Assembly: GCF_033304615.1 (NCBI RefSeq)
Contig: NZ_CP129118.1
Coordinates: forward strand, 2,290,001-2,354,000
DNA: 64,000 nucleotides
Reading direction: 5' to 3'
Source of the DNA: Sporosarcina oncorhynchi
GTDB taxonomy: Bacteria > Bacillota > Bacilli > Bacillales_A > Planococcaceae
Shown here: positions 27,716-35,655 of the stretch, one piece after another
Position numbering within the stretch: position 1 is the stretch's first letter
Layout: every line of letters begins with the position of its first letter
Notes under the pieces: generated by a model
The model's database searches: none
Seen by the model: only the letters and a program-made list of their open reading frames with translations
What the model was told of the DNA's origin: nothing
Made by a program: the position numbers and the translations under genes

Positions 27716-29074
27716 TTAATTGCTAACATCTACTAGCCCCATCTCAGCTTCCCATCTCTTTTCGAATTCCACCATTTGCTTTTCCAATTCCTCTTTCGAT
27801 GGAATATACTTTAGGATTTCTTCTTGGCTATACAGTTTCCCGCCTTTTATAATGCACTGGATTTCTTTCGTATGTTGGATCGCTTCAAGCGGATTTTCAT
27901 TCAACACGACGAGATCGGCGATGTACCCTTCTTTGATTGCTCCAATGTTTTGAAGGTTTATGGATCGGGCCGCATGGATTGTCGCCGCCTGTAGCGTTTC
28001 CATTTCGGTCATGCCGATTTCATTGAACAGCTCCAACTCTCGATGCAGCGCCATGCCAGGGAAAGTGTAGAGAAGCGCGGGTGTATCCGTCCCCGCTACA
28101 ACCGTGCCGCCAAGTTCAAAATAGGTTTTCGCGACAAGTTTGGTAAATGTATGCTGCTGACAAAGTTGCTGTTGAATGCCGTCTATGTCCCCTTCCATGC
28201 TCTGCCAATGGCTCATTAAAATATCATGATTTTCAAGTGAATTTATAACTGCATTTTCCGGATACCAGAAGTCTGGATACTGTATTGACTGATCGATGCA
28301 GACAAGCGTCGGACAGAGCTTCACGTTGTATCGTAGCATCTGCTCACAAAGTTCTTTGATCATTTGCTCGTCAGGACTATCCCAATCGATATGCCCCCAT
28401 TCTGCTTGATCAGCAGTTGGATACCAGCCGGGATAGAGTGCCTGCACAAACCCTGAAGCATGCTCGAACCACGTAACACCTAACTCCGCCGCTTCCAACG
28501 CACTTACTTTTTGGGAATGAATCAAATCGCAAGCCACTTCCAAATCGAATTTCCGCGCTTCTTCAACTGTTGCCTGTATAACTTCTCGATTGGCTAAGCC
28601 ATAGATCTTAATGAAGTGAACACCAGCGGCTGCCTGTCTTCTCACTTCTTGTCGAGCTGCTTCAGGATCTTCTGTAACGAAGTTCCCGAAACTTGTCGGC
28701 CCCCACAGCCCTGGTTCTCCGTCGATCATCCGATCTGCCGAAAAGACACGAGGCGTCGGTGCATCTAACGGCGCATCGAGCAAATCCTCAATCATCCATA
28801 CATTACCCGCTGCATTCCGAACGGTCGTCACACCTGACGCTAAGAAATGGGGTGCAAACTGGTCTCGGATATGACAATGCATATCGATGAGACCAGGGAT
28901 GATATAAGTGCCTGTCGCATCGATTGTCGGAATGGATTCTGGCAAATTTTCAACCACCTTGTAAATCCTCTTTATCGTTGTCCCTTCAATTTCAATTGCC
29001 CCAATGAAAGCCCCCCCATTTTCCACATCGATAATCGTACCGTTTTTCACAATATAATGTTTTGCTTCAGCCAT
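27716..29074 (-). CDS. Amidohydrolase (imidazolonepropionase-like)
   Basis: Metal-dependent hydrolase of 452 aa. The N-terminal beta-sandwich is followed by the metal motif PGLIDMHCHIRD (HxH), a Lys-containing VHFIKIYGLANREV region, His in EVACDLIHSQKVS and WFEHASGFVQ, and the final Asp in VVAGTDTPALLYTFPG. A C-terminal SINLQNIGAIKEGYIADLVVLNENPLE segment (key part GAIKEGYIADLVVLN) closes the sandwich. Substrate is unknown; related enzymes cleave amides, lactams or dipeptides. AGGAGG precedes the ATG. It is divergent from an Rgg-like regulator, 104 bases away, which may control it. Confidence 0.88.
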   Translation of the reverse strand: MAEAKHYIVKNGTIIDVENGGAFIGAIEIEGTTIKRIYKVVENLPESIPTIDATGTYIIPGLIDMHCHIRDQFAPHFLASGVTTVRNAAGNVWMIEDLLDAPLDAPTPRVFSADRMIDGEPGLWGPTSFGNFVTEDPEAARQEVRRQAAAGVHFIKIYGLANREVIQATVEEARKFDLEVACDLIHSQKVSALEAAELGVTWFEHASGFVQALYPGWYPTADQAEWGHIDWDSPDEQMIKELCEQMLRYNVKLCPTLVCIDQSIQYPDFWYPENAVINSLENHDILMSHWQSMEGDIDGIQQQLCQQHTFTKLVAKTYFELGGTVVAGTDTPALLYTFPGMALHRELELFNEIGMTEMETLQAATIHAARSINLQNIGAIKEGYIADLVVLNENPLEAIQHTKEIQCIIKGGKLYSQEEILKYIPSKEELEKQMVEFEKRWEAEMGLVDVSN

Positions 29075-29178
29075 TTTAGCCGCCTCCTCATGTATAATTG
29101 AATTATCTTATTTTTATTGTAAATTGAATCTTCCAAAGGAATTCATTAATTTTCATATAGTGGAATTGAGGGGTATGG

Positions 29179-30090
29179 ATGATAGCTTACGGGGAAACAG
29201 TACGACAAATTCGGGAACAAAAAGGACTGACAATGAAGGTAGTGGCAGATGGGATTTGCTCGATTTCATTTCTATCAAAATTTGAGCGCGGCGATTCCGA
29301 TATAACGCTTGGGCTGTTTACAAGAGTGTTAGACAAACTGATGATGAGTTTTGATGAATTTTTGTTCGTGCATAACGAGTTTCAGCCACGCCAGCTCGAA
29401 CAGTTCTTCAAATCCATCGGCAACGCCTACAAGCGAGGTGACAAAGATGCCTTAAGGAAATTAAAAGAGCAGGAAACGAAAAATTCGAAACAATCTGGCG
29501 TGGAGATGTACCAGTATCATGTTTTGATGTTACAAATGTATGAAAGTATCATCGACAACAAAGCGATGGATGAAGAAGTACACAAAGAGGATATTCAAAG
29601 ATTGGCAGATTACTTCTTCGGCGTAGAAGTGTGGGGGCATTATGAATTCATGCTCTATAATGCGACGATGTTTTTTCTCGAAACAGAAATGGTGCTTCAG
29701 CTTTCTCGGACAGCATACGAAAAAAGCATCCGGTACCAAGAGTTTCAAAAGGTGAACGAAGTCATTGGTACGATCCTCATGAATACAATCACGTATCTAT
29801 TAGGACCTGTCAATCAATTCACAAACGAAATGCGATTTCAAGCGGAATTGAACGAGTTCTTTTCCTATCTTAACGCTTTATCGATTCCCGAACATAAATT
29901 ATTCGAACGAGCGAACTTGTTGGAGCTGAAAGGTGCCTATAAATTGCGAATGGGCGAAAAAGAACGGGGTACCGCGATGATTCATAAAGCGATTCATATC
30001 TATACAGAATTAGGCGCTGTCGGGCTAGCAGATCGGATGGGGAATTATTTGGATCATATCATAGCCTATCAAAAAACGGGTTCCCAGTAA
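29179..30090 (+). CDS. Rgg/GadR/MutR family transcriptional regulator
   Basis: Regulator of 303 aa with an N-terminal XRE helix-turn-helix (GETVRQIREQKGLTMKVVAD, then ICSISFLSKFERGDSDITL) and a C-terminal all-helical TPR-like domain, the architecture of Rgg-type peptide-sensing proteins. Rgg proteins usually respond to short exported peptides, but I saw no obvious peptide gene beside it, and it may act alone. It faces the amidohydrolase gene and could regulate it. The C-terminal stop lies inside its own terminator hairpin. Confidence 0.85.
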   Translation: MIAYGETVRQIREQKGLTMKVVADGICSISFLSKFERGDSDITLGLFTRVLDKLMMSFDEFLFVHNEFQPRQLEQFFKSIGNAYKRGDKDALRKLKEQETKNSKQSGVEMYQYHVLMLQMYESIIDNKAMDEEVHKEDIQRLADYFFGVEVWGHYEFMLYNATMFFLETEMVLQLSRTAYEKSIRYQEFQKVNEVIGTILMNTITYLLGPVNQFTNEMRFQAELNEFFSYLNALSIPEHKLFERANLLELKGAYKLRMGEKERGTAMIHKAIHIYTELGAVGLADRMGNYLDHIIAYQKTGSQ

Positions 30091-30103
30091 GGACCCGTTT
30101 TTG
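30073..30103 (+). terminator. Terminator overlapping the rgg stop codon
   Basis: Stem AAAAACGGGT with ACCCGTTTTT around an 11-base loop; the TAA stop of the Rgg gene sits in the loop. Confidence 0.85.
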
Positions 30104-30127
30104 ATTGTAGCCCCTAACTCGTTTATT

Positions 30128-30313
30128 TCATTTTTCTCTTGTTTGAACTTCAACGAGTTCGATAAAGTCATGCATGTTTACTAAGCATTTCTTAAAGGAT
30201 CGTAACAGTTCTGGTGATGTTCTTGACATCTTTGCTATTTCCAAAGCAACTCCGACATCATATGGCACTTTTGACAGTGCTTCAGCCAAAGACATTATGC
30301 TTTTACTACTCAA
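30128..30313 (-). CDS. Small protein of unknown function, 61 aa
   Basis: Helical 61 aa protein (SLAEALSKVPYDVGVALEIA, then SPELLRSFKKCLVNMHDFIE). The TTG start at 30313 has AAGGGGAG with 6-base spacing and overlaps the TGA of an upstream tiny gene as TTGA, so translation is probably coupled. I do not recognise the family. Together with the upstream 39 aa frame and the decayed repeat-rich tract it looks like part of an old mobile or phage remnant. Confidence 0.55.
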   Translation of the reverse strand: MSSKSIMSLAEALSKVPYDVGVALEIAKMSRTSPELLRSFKKCLVNMHDFIELVEVQTREK

Positions 30314-30429
30314 TTAGTACTCCCCTTCCTTTTCTTATTTCGTTTTGGCATAGGTATTATATGTAACCTGTTGCTTAACCTATCCATTTCTTTGCTGTAT
30401 CGGTTGTTTGACTTGCTTTCTTCTGACAT
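30310..30429 (-). CDS. Tiny basic protein, 39 aa
   Basis: Frame from ATG 30429 (MSEESKSNNRYSKEMDRLSN) to a very basic end (MPKRNKKRKGSTN). AAAGGTGA lies 10 bases upstream. The stop overlaps the TTG start of the next gene, which argues for a real two-gene unit. No homologue is recalled; DNA or RNA binding is only a guess from charge. Confidence 0.4.
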   Translation of the reverse strand: MSEESKSNNRYSKEMDRLSNRLHIIPMPKRNKKRKGSTN

Positions 30430-31209
30430 CCGTATCTATTCACCTTTACGTCCTTTGGAAGGTGTCCACTAGTAGTCCCATCAAATCCAACACGCAATCA
30501 TTCACATTGTCTTTCTGTAAGGAAGTATTTTTTCTTTTATTCTTTTCATTCTTCTAGTTCTTACTAGTTGTTAGTTGGTTGTTAGTTGCCTGTTATTTGC
30601 TTGTTAGTTGCTTTGTTAGGTGGCTCCGGATTCGTTTGCAAAAGCCCCAATTGACAATGATTATGAGCTGATTCTACTTTGTTAATTCGTTTGTTAGAAA
30701 TTCGTACTTGATGAATCGACCTTATGTTACTCGTATATGTTGTTCACAACTATTTTTGTCGCATTTTTCTATCAGTGTCGCAAATGAACTGATGAATGTG
30801 CCAGTCTTAGACAAGTCAGTTTCACTATTCCACTCCTATCTTAATAACTTTTTATGAAGCTGCTCACGGTGGCGAATGATGAAGGACGGCGCATTTCCCC
30901 CCTCGCCTTTTCATCATCCATGCATAGTCATGTCATCTAGTATATAGAGTGGTTAACGTTAAAAGGATACATATAGGGAAGTTGTATCCGCTGACAGAGC
31001 CCGTTTTACAATTCACTGTATAACACACACAAATTTCCGACTCTCTCAATACGTTCAAATTTTACGACAACTAATCTAGCATGCTACACTAAATTGAATT
31101 TAATTCCAAAAGGAAGTGTGAACCGTAAAAAAAAACCGTTATTAGCTATACCTAATTGCTCAAGAACGTATTTGTTTTGAAAATCAAACAATCCAAGAGG
31201 TGTTCGAAG
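30430..31209. other. Gene-poor stretch with degenerate repeats and gene relics
   Basis: About 780 bases. On the plus strand 30562-30621 holds five degenerate copies of TTGTTAGTTG. Read on the minus strand, 30582-30730 stays open and looks coding (IHQVRISNKRINKVESAHN, then LGLLQTNPEPPNKATNKQ), but has no start. A second frame reads QLTTSKN, a stop, then KNEKNKRKN. Such Asn/Lys/Thr linkers occur in phage replication proteins, so a decayed phage gene is possible. GGATAC and GTATCC form an inverted repeat at about 30977-31001. Confidence 0.35.
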
Positions 31210-31845
31210 TTGATAACGGAAAATAAAGAGCAAACGATATTTACGCATGTGGGAAAAAAGATTATGACAGATAGGACGATTGACATCGTCGCTAAAATAG
31301 ACGAGCCATTGATTGTCGTTTTAGGCAATATGTTAAGCGATGAAGAATGCGATGAACTGATCAGATTGTCTTCGGATAAAATGAAACGTTCGAAAATCGG
31401 AACAACACGCGAAGAAAACCAGTTAAGAACAAGTAGCAGTATGTTTATTGAAGAAAGTGAAAACCTCATTGTTGCGAGAATCGAAAATAGAATCGCAACC
31501 GTTATGAATATACCAATTGAACACGGCGAAGGGCTTCAAATTTTGCAGTATACGCCTGGTCAGCAGTACAAAGCGCATCATGACTTCTTCTCTTCAACTA
31601 GCAGCGTAACAAACAATCGGATTAGCACACTCGTTATGTATTTAAATGATGTAGAACAAGGCGGAGAGACATTCTTCCCACACCTCAACTTTTCTGTTTC
31701 GCCTCGTAAAGGGATGGCGGTGTACTTCGAGTATTTCTATGACAATCCAACGTTGAATGATTTAACGTTACACGGTGGAGCACCTGTTGAAGTTGGCGAG
31801 AAGTGGGTCGCGACGCAGTGGATGAGGAAGCAAAAAGTACGGTGA
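31210..31845 (+). CDS. Prolyl 4-hydroxylase (2OG-Fe(II) oxygenase)
   Basis: Iron- and 2-oxoglutarate-dependent dioxygenase of 211 aa, closely resembling the Bacillus anthracis prolyl 4-hydroxylase. Iron ligands are H123 and D125 in QYKAHHDFF and H188 in LTLHGGAP; K198 in GEKWVATQW should bind 2-oxoglutarate. Other matches are PLIVVLGNMLSDEECDELI, ISTLVMYLNDVEQGGETFFP and RKGMAVYFEYFY. Targets may be collagen-like spore proteins or elongation factors, as discussed for relatives. The start is probably the TTG at 31210 with AGAGGTG 7 bases upstream; the alignment with the B. anthracis protein begins there too. Confidence 0.92.
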   Translation: MITENKEQTIFTHVGKKIMTDRTIDIVAKIDEPLIVVLGNMLSDEECDELIRLSSDKMKRSKIGTTREENQLRTSSSMFIEESENLIVARIENRIATVMNIPIEHGEGLQILQYTPGQQYKAHHDFFSSTSSVTNNRISTLVMYLNDVEQGGETFFPHLNFSVSPRKGMAVYFEYFYDNPTLNDLTLHGGAPVEVGEKWVATQWMRKQKVR

Positions 31846-31950
31846 CAGCTCTTACAGTACTGTAGATATTATAGCGTTCTGGCTAATGAAAATAGAGTCC
31901 ACCCTATTTTAGTATTCAGTAGAGTTTTTTATTTATAATAGAATTGGCAA

Positions 31951-31987
31951 AAAAAGAAGAGTGCATCCAACTTACAGATGCACTCTA
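31951..31987 (-). terminator. Terminator of the PBP gene
   Basis: Perfect stem AGAGTGCATC with GATGCACTCT, then on the minus strand TCTTTTTTTGCC. It lies about 45 bases past the PBP stop. Confidence 0.88.
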
Positions 31988-32029
31988 TCTTTAGTTAAAC
32001 TTCTCTTTCTACATCCACTAATGCGTCTT

Positions 32030-34153
32030 TTAGTCATCTTTCTCTTTCTTCTTTTTTTCTTTCTTCTGTTCTTTCTCACGTTTTTTGTTTTCTTTCTCTT
32101 TTTTCCTCCTTTCCTTCTCGGCTTTCTTCTCTTTCTTTTTCTGTTCTCTCGCTTCTTTCTTCTCCTGTTTCTTTTTCTTCTTTTCTTCCTTACGTTCTTT
32201 ATCTTTCAACTTTTCCTTTTGTTTCTCTAGCTCTTCTTTATAGTCCGCGATGAAAGGCAAGTCGAATTTCTTCGTAGGCAATTCACTCATTGATTGTGAG
32301 AGGACTTGTGCAAAAATGGGCGGTGCTGTAAAACTACTAGTCGACGTTAAATAGTGGTCGACATCGGTTTGATCATACCCTAACCAAACTGCACCTACGA
32401 TGTCTGGTGTATAGCCGACGAACCAATGATCCTTTGAACCATCCACGCCTGTAAATGGTAACTGGGTAGTACCTGTTTTACCCGCCACTTCTAAACCTGA
32501 CACTTGGGCTTTCTTCGCTGTGCCTTCCTCGACAGCTCCGTTCAACATAAATGTCATTTGCTGGGCCACTTCGGCTTCAGTAACAGCTGTAGACTGTTCG
32601 CGCCACTTCCCTAGTACTTCGCCTTCTGAATTTCTTATTTCTACAATCGCATGGGCTTCCATCATAACTCCATCGTTTGGATATGCGGAAAACGCTTGGG
32701 CCATTCGTAAAGGTGACGTTCCTTTGTGTAAGCCTCCTAAAGCGAGACCAAGCGTATGATCATTTTCTTCCAATGGGATGCCGAACCGTTCTACGGCTTG
32801 AACCCCTTTTTCAATCCCAATGTTATGCAAAAGCCAAACGGGAGGAATATTATACGATTGAGCGACGGCATCGTACATTGTCACTTGCCCTCTATATTGC
32901 CGATCGAAGTTTTTTGGAGAATACCCATCTATGTCAATCGGTTCATCAACGAGCAAATCAGAAATTCGATAGCCTTGCTCGAGCGCAGCCGTGTAGACGG
33001 CAAGTGGTTTTAAGGTCGATCCAGGTTGTCTAATAAGTTTTGTCGCATTATTAAACCGTCCATACGTATACTCTCCCCTGCCGCCAACCAATGCAGATAT
33101 TCCACCCGTTTTAGGATCCAAGAAAACGGAAGCACTTTGAAGGAGTTGGTCGGGTGTACTTTCAGGAAAATTGCGATCATCGTTATAGACCTCTTCAAGC
33201 GCTTCTTGGATGACAGGATTTATCGCTGTGTAGATATGTAATCCGCCAGAGAGGACTTCATTTTTCGTTAAGTTGTACGTGTTGATAGCCTCTTCAACGA
33301 CTTGTTCAATATAATATGGATACTTCCCACTATAATTCATCCTCGTTGAATCCGCTAAATGAATGTCTTGTCCGATTGCTTCATCATACTCCGCTTGACT
33401 AATATACTTTTCACTTTTCATTAATGCTAAAACAATATTGCGTCGTTCGACTGACTTTTCCATGTTTTTATAAGGAGATAGATGTGTTGGTGCTTTAATG
33501 ACTCCTGCTAATGTCGCACTTTCACTTAACGTCAACTCACTTACATCTTTTCCAAAATAGATGTGCGCTGCGCGTTGAACTCCCCAGGCACCTTCCCCAA
33601 AATAGATTTGATTGAGGTAGCGTTCCATAATGGCATCTTTTGAATACGTTCGCTCAATCTTTTTCGCCAATATGAATTCTTTGAATTTCCGCGAATACGT
33701 GCGTTCTTGCGATAAAAACACATTCTTTGTAAGCTGTTGCGTAATCGTACTTCCACCCGCAACAACCTTCCCTTTGAACAAGTTCTCAGTAAATGCACGC
33801 GCAATCCCAAAGTAGTTAATGCCACGATGTTTGTTAAATTGTTGGTCCTCAACGGAAATGACTGCGTCAATCAACTCTTTTGGCATATTGTTTAGCGATA
33901 CACCTTCAATGTTCGAGTTCGAAATTTTACTAACGACCTCTCCGTTTTCATCATAAATAAACGTCGGTCTTGGTTCGGGTTCTTCAAGTTTACTTACATC
34001 ACTAGTCGTAATAAAAATATTTAGGAGGATCAAGCCGGATATAGCTACAATGAGTAACCCAAAGAATAGTATGCGGACAGGCTTTTTAAAACGTCCCCAC
34101 TTTTTTCCGGCATCCGAACTTTCCTGTTTTTGCTCATGTTCCGTGTCTTTCAT
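32030..34153 (-). CDS. Class A penicillin-binding protein (PBP1A family) with Lys/Glu tail
   Basis: Bifunctional cell-wall synthase of 707 aa. A cytoplasmic start is followed by a TM helix at about 29-50. The GT51 glycosyltransferase domain has ISVEDQQFNKHRGINYFGI, GGSTITQQLTKNVFLSQERT and KKIERTYSKDAIMERYLNQIYFG (core ERYLNQIYFG). The transpeptidase has the active Ser in RQPGSTLKPL, SYN in VAQSYNIPP and KTGTTQ. The last ~70 residues (from about 636) are almost only Lys, Glu, Arg and Gln, predicted as a long charged helix outside the membrane. Such a tail is unusual in length and could bind wall polymers or partner proteins. Confidence 0.95.
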   Translation of the reverse strand: MKDTEHEQKQESSDAGKKWGRFKKPVRILFFGLLIVAISGLILLNIFITTSDVSKLEEPEPRPTFIYDENGEVVSKISNSNIEGVSLNNMPKELIDAVISVEDQQFNKHRGINYFGIARAFTENLFKGKVVAGGSTITQQLTKNVFLSQERTYSRKFKEFILAKKIERTYSKDAIMERYLNQIYFGEGAWGVQRAAHIYFGKDVSELTLSESATLAGVIKAPTHLSPYKNMEKSVERRNIVLALMKSEKYISQAEYDEAIGQDIHLADSTRMNYSGKYPYYIEQVVEEAINTYNLTKNEVLSGGLHIYTAINPVIQEALEEVYNDDRNFPESTPDQLLQSASVFLDPKTGGISALVGGRGEYTYGRFNNATKLIRQPGSTLKPLAVYTAALEQGYRISDLLVDEPIDIDGYSPKNFDRQYRGQVTMYDAVAQSYNIPPVWLLHNIGIEKGVQAVERFGIPLEENDHTLGLALGGLHKGTSPLRMAQAFSAYPNDGVMMEAHAIVEIRNSEGEVLGKWREQSTAVTEAEVAQQMTFMLNGAVEEGTAKKAQVSGLEVAGKTGTTQLPFTGVDGSKDHWFVGYTPDIVGAVWLGYDQTDVDHYLTSTSSFTAPPIFAQVLSQSMSELPTKKFDLPFIADYKEELEKQKEKLKDKERKEEKKKKKQEKKEAREQKKKEKKAEKERRKKEKENKKREKEQKKEKKKKEKDD

Positions 34154-34379
34154 ATGCTTTCCACCTTACTTTTTACAATTCGAACTATCATAGTTTAGCA
34201 TACCCCATCCTGGAAACAAGAACTCATTACGCTGTGTTTGATTCGTTTCAGTCTATTCACTTCAATTAGTAATGAAATGGAGACATCGTAGGAAAAAGCT
34301 TGATTCATCTTGTACGCATAACCTTAAATCGGTTGAAGTAGCATGAATGGCACTTACACAGGTTCATTAACAGCAAAAA

Positions 34380-34417
34380 AGCAGTATACCCTTCTCTTTC
34401 CGAGAATGCATACTGCT
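34380..34417 (-). terminator. Terminator of the YdhK-like gene
   Basis: Outer arms AGCAGTAT and ATACTGCT, inner TTCTC and GAGAA; on the minus strand followed by TTTTTTGCTG. Located about 90 bases past the gene. Confidence 0.75.
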
Positions 34418-34509
34418 AATTTAACTTGCACTATTCTAAAAGTATCTGTGTGAAGCCAAGATCAGTTTCATTACTACAAGTATATAGGGAATTTCTCCGC
34501 TATAATTCT

Positions 34510-35073
34510 TTATTTCGCCGACAGTTCACTTTCCGTTACCCATTTATGATTGGTAACTGCTTCGCCACCAGAAGTTGGTGTGTAATCAATCATATAGACT
34601 GTCGTATCTTCAGCCAAATCAATTACAGCTTCTGCGCCTTCCATCCCTTTCATATGATCCGCCTCTACAGTGACCTCAGCTCCCGGCTCCAACGTCCTAT
34701 CACCAGCATCCTTCATCTCTTCTTGAATTACCCATTTATGATTGGTAACTTTCTCTCCGCCAGTTACAGGGGTATAGGTAATCGCGTAGGCTGTCGTATC
34801 ATAAGCACCTACAATGGTTGCGACTGCACCTTTCATTCCTGGCATATGATCAGTCTCTATAATTGCTTCACTTCCAACAGGATACGTTGGATTTTCAGCT
34901 ACTTTCAACGTTGCAGGAACTTCACCAGAACCTGAATGGTTCATATCCATTTCCATATCTTCTTGTTGTGGCTCATTACTGACGTCCTCATTTTTCTCGC
35001 CGGTTGTATTTTTCCCACAACCACTTAATCCGATAACCGCCGCGAGACTAAGTAAAAATAGATGTTTCTTCAT
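34510..35073 (-). CDS. YdhK family (DUF1541) lipoprotein
   Basis: Secreted lipoprotein of about 187 aa: signal peptide with lipobox LSGC, a Met/Asp/Glu-rich linker (QEDMEMDMNHSGSG) and two tandem DUF1541 repeats. Each repeat has a DHMPGMKGA or DHMKGMEGA motif, a TTxYxIxYTP strand and GGExVTNHKWV. Met, His and Asp clusters suggest copper binding. Proteins of this family usually lie in copper-resistance loci, as here beside a Csp-like protein and a multicopper oxidase. ATG 35073 gives better SD spacing (AGGTG, 10 bases) than the ATG at 35082. Confidence 0.88.
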   Translation of the reverse strand: MKKHLFLLSLAAVIGLSGCGKNTTGEKNEDVSNEPQQEDMEMDMNHSGSGEVPATLKVAENPTYPVGSEAIIETDHMPGMKGAVATIVGAYDTTAYAITYTPVTGGEKVTNHKWVIQEEMKDAGDRTLEPGAEVTVEADHMKGMEGAEAVIDLAEDTTVYMIDYTPTSGGEAVTNHKWVTESELSAK

Positions 35074-35145
35074 TAGCTTCATGCACCTCTGTCTCTACAG
35101 TAATTATTTATGTGTTCCGGAATAACTTCAAGTTCTCAGCATCGT

Positions 35146-35472
35146 TTACGCCACCGCTTGACGACAAGTTTCCGCACATTGTCGGCAAGATGCTGCACAA
35201 CGTTTACAATGGTCATGTTCATGCTTCTCACACGCTTGTGCACAACGGTCACAAACCTCAGCACAAAGCTCTAAAACTTTATTCGTGAATGGGCTGTTAC
35301 GAGTGACCGCTTGCGCAGCGAAAGCACAAACATCGGCACATTCTCTGTCCAATCGAATGCACTCAGCCATCATCTTAACATCATCTTCTTTTAGGCATGC
35401 ATCGAAACAAGTATTGCATTCCTTCAAGCATTCCAAAATCATCTTTAGAGCATCTGCATATTTAGTATTCAT
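35146..35472 (-). CDS. Four-helix bundle copper-binding protein (Csp/YhjQ-like)
   Basis: A 108 aa all-helical protein with 16 cysteines spaced along the helices (ECLKECNTCFDAC, RECADVC, LCAEVCDRCAQAC, CKRCAASCRQCAETC). This is the hallmark of the cytosolic copper-storage proteins and DUF326 family, where the Cys line the bundle core and hold many Cu(I) ions. It carries no signal peptide, so it should act in the cytosol. Neighbouring copper genes on both sides support the role. Confidence 0.9.
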   Translation of the reverse strand: MNTKYADALKMILECLKECNTCFDACLKEDDVKMMAECIRLDRECADVCAFAAQAVTRNSPFTNKVLELCAEVCDRCAQACEKHEHDHCKRCAASCRQCAETCRQAVA

Positions 35473-35592
35473 GGAATCATCTCCTTATTTTTTCATTCGG
35501 TATAAATTTCCCCCGAATAAATAACTTTAAACGGAATTTGGACATCTCCTTAAAAAGTCCTTATTTCTTCGCGTGGACTATAAATCATTATA

Positions 35593-35626
35593 AACAGCCA
35601 GTGTGAGCGAATTCACACTGGCTGTT
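35593..35626. terminator. Hairpin terminator after the multicopper oxidase gene
   Basis: Perfect 14 bp stem AACAGCCAGTGTGA with TCACACTGGCTGTT around 6 bases. The flanks are only moderately T-rich. Confidence 0.6.
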
Positions 35627-35655
35627 ACACGTTTTCTATCTCCATTCAATCTTTA

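Noticed and set aside
30562..30621. Short regular repeats that might suggest a CRISPR array
   Set aside because: Units are only about 10 bases, degenerate, with no spacers of constant length and no cas genes nearby.
31961..32230. Plus-strand frame coding almost only Phe and Leu
   Set aside because: It is the complement of the Lys/Glu-rich PBP tail; low-complexity antisense artefact.
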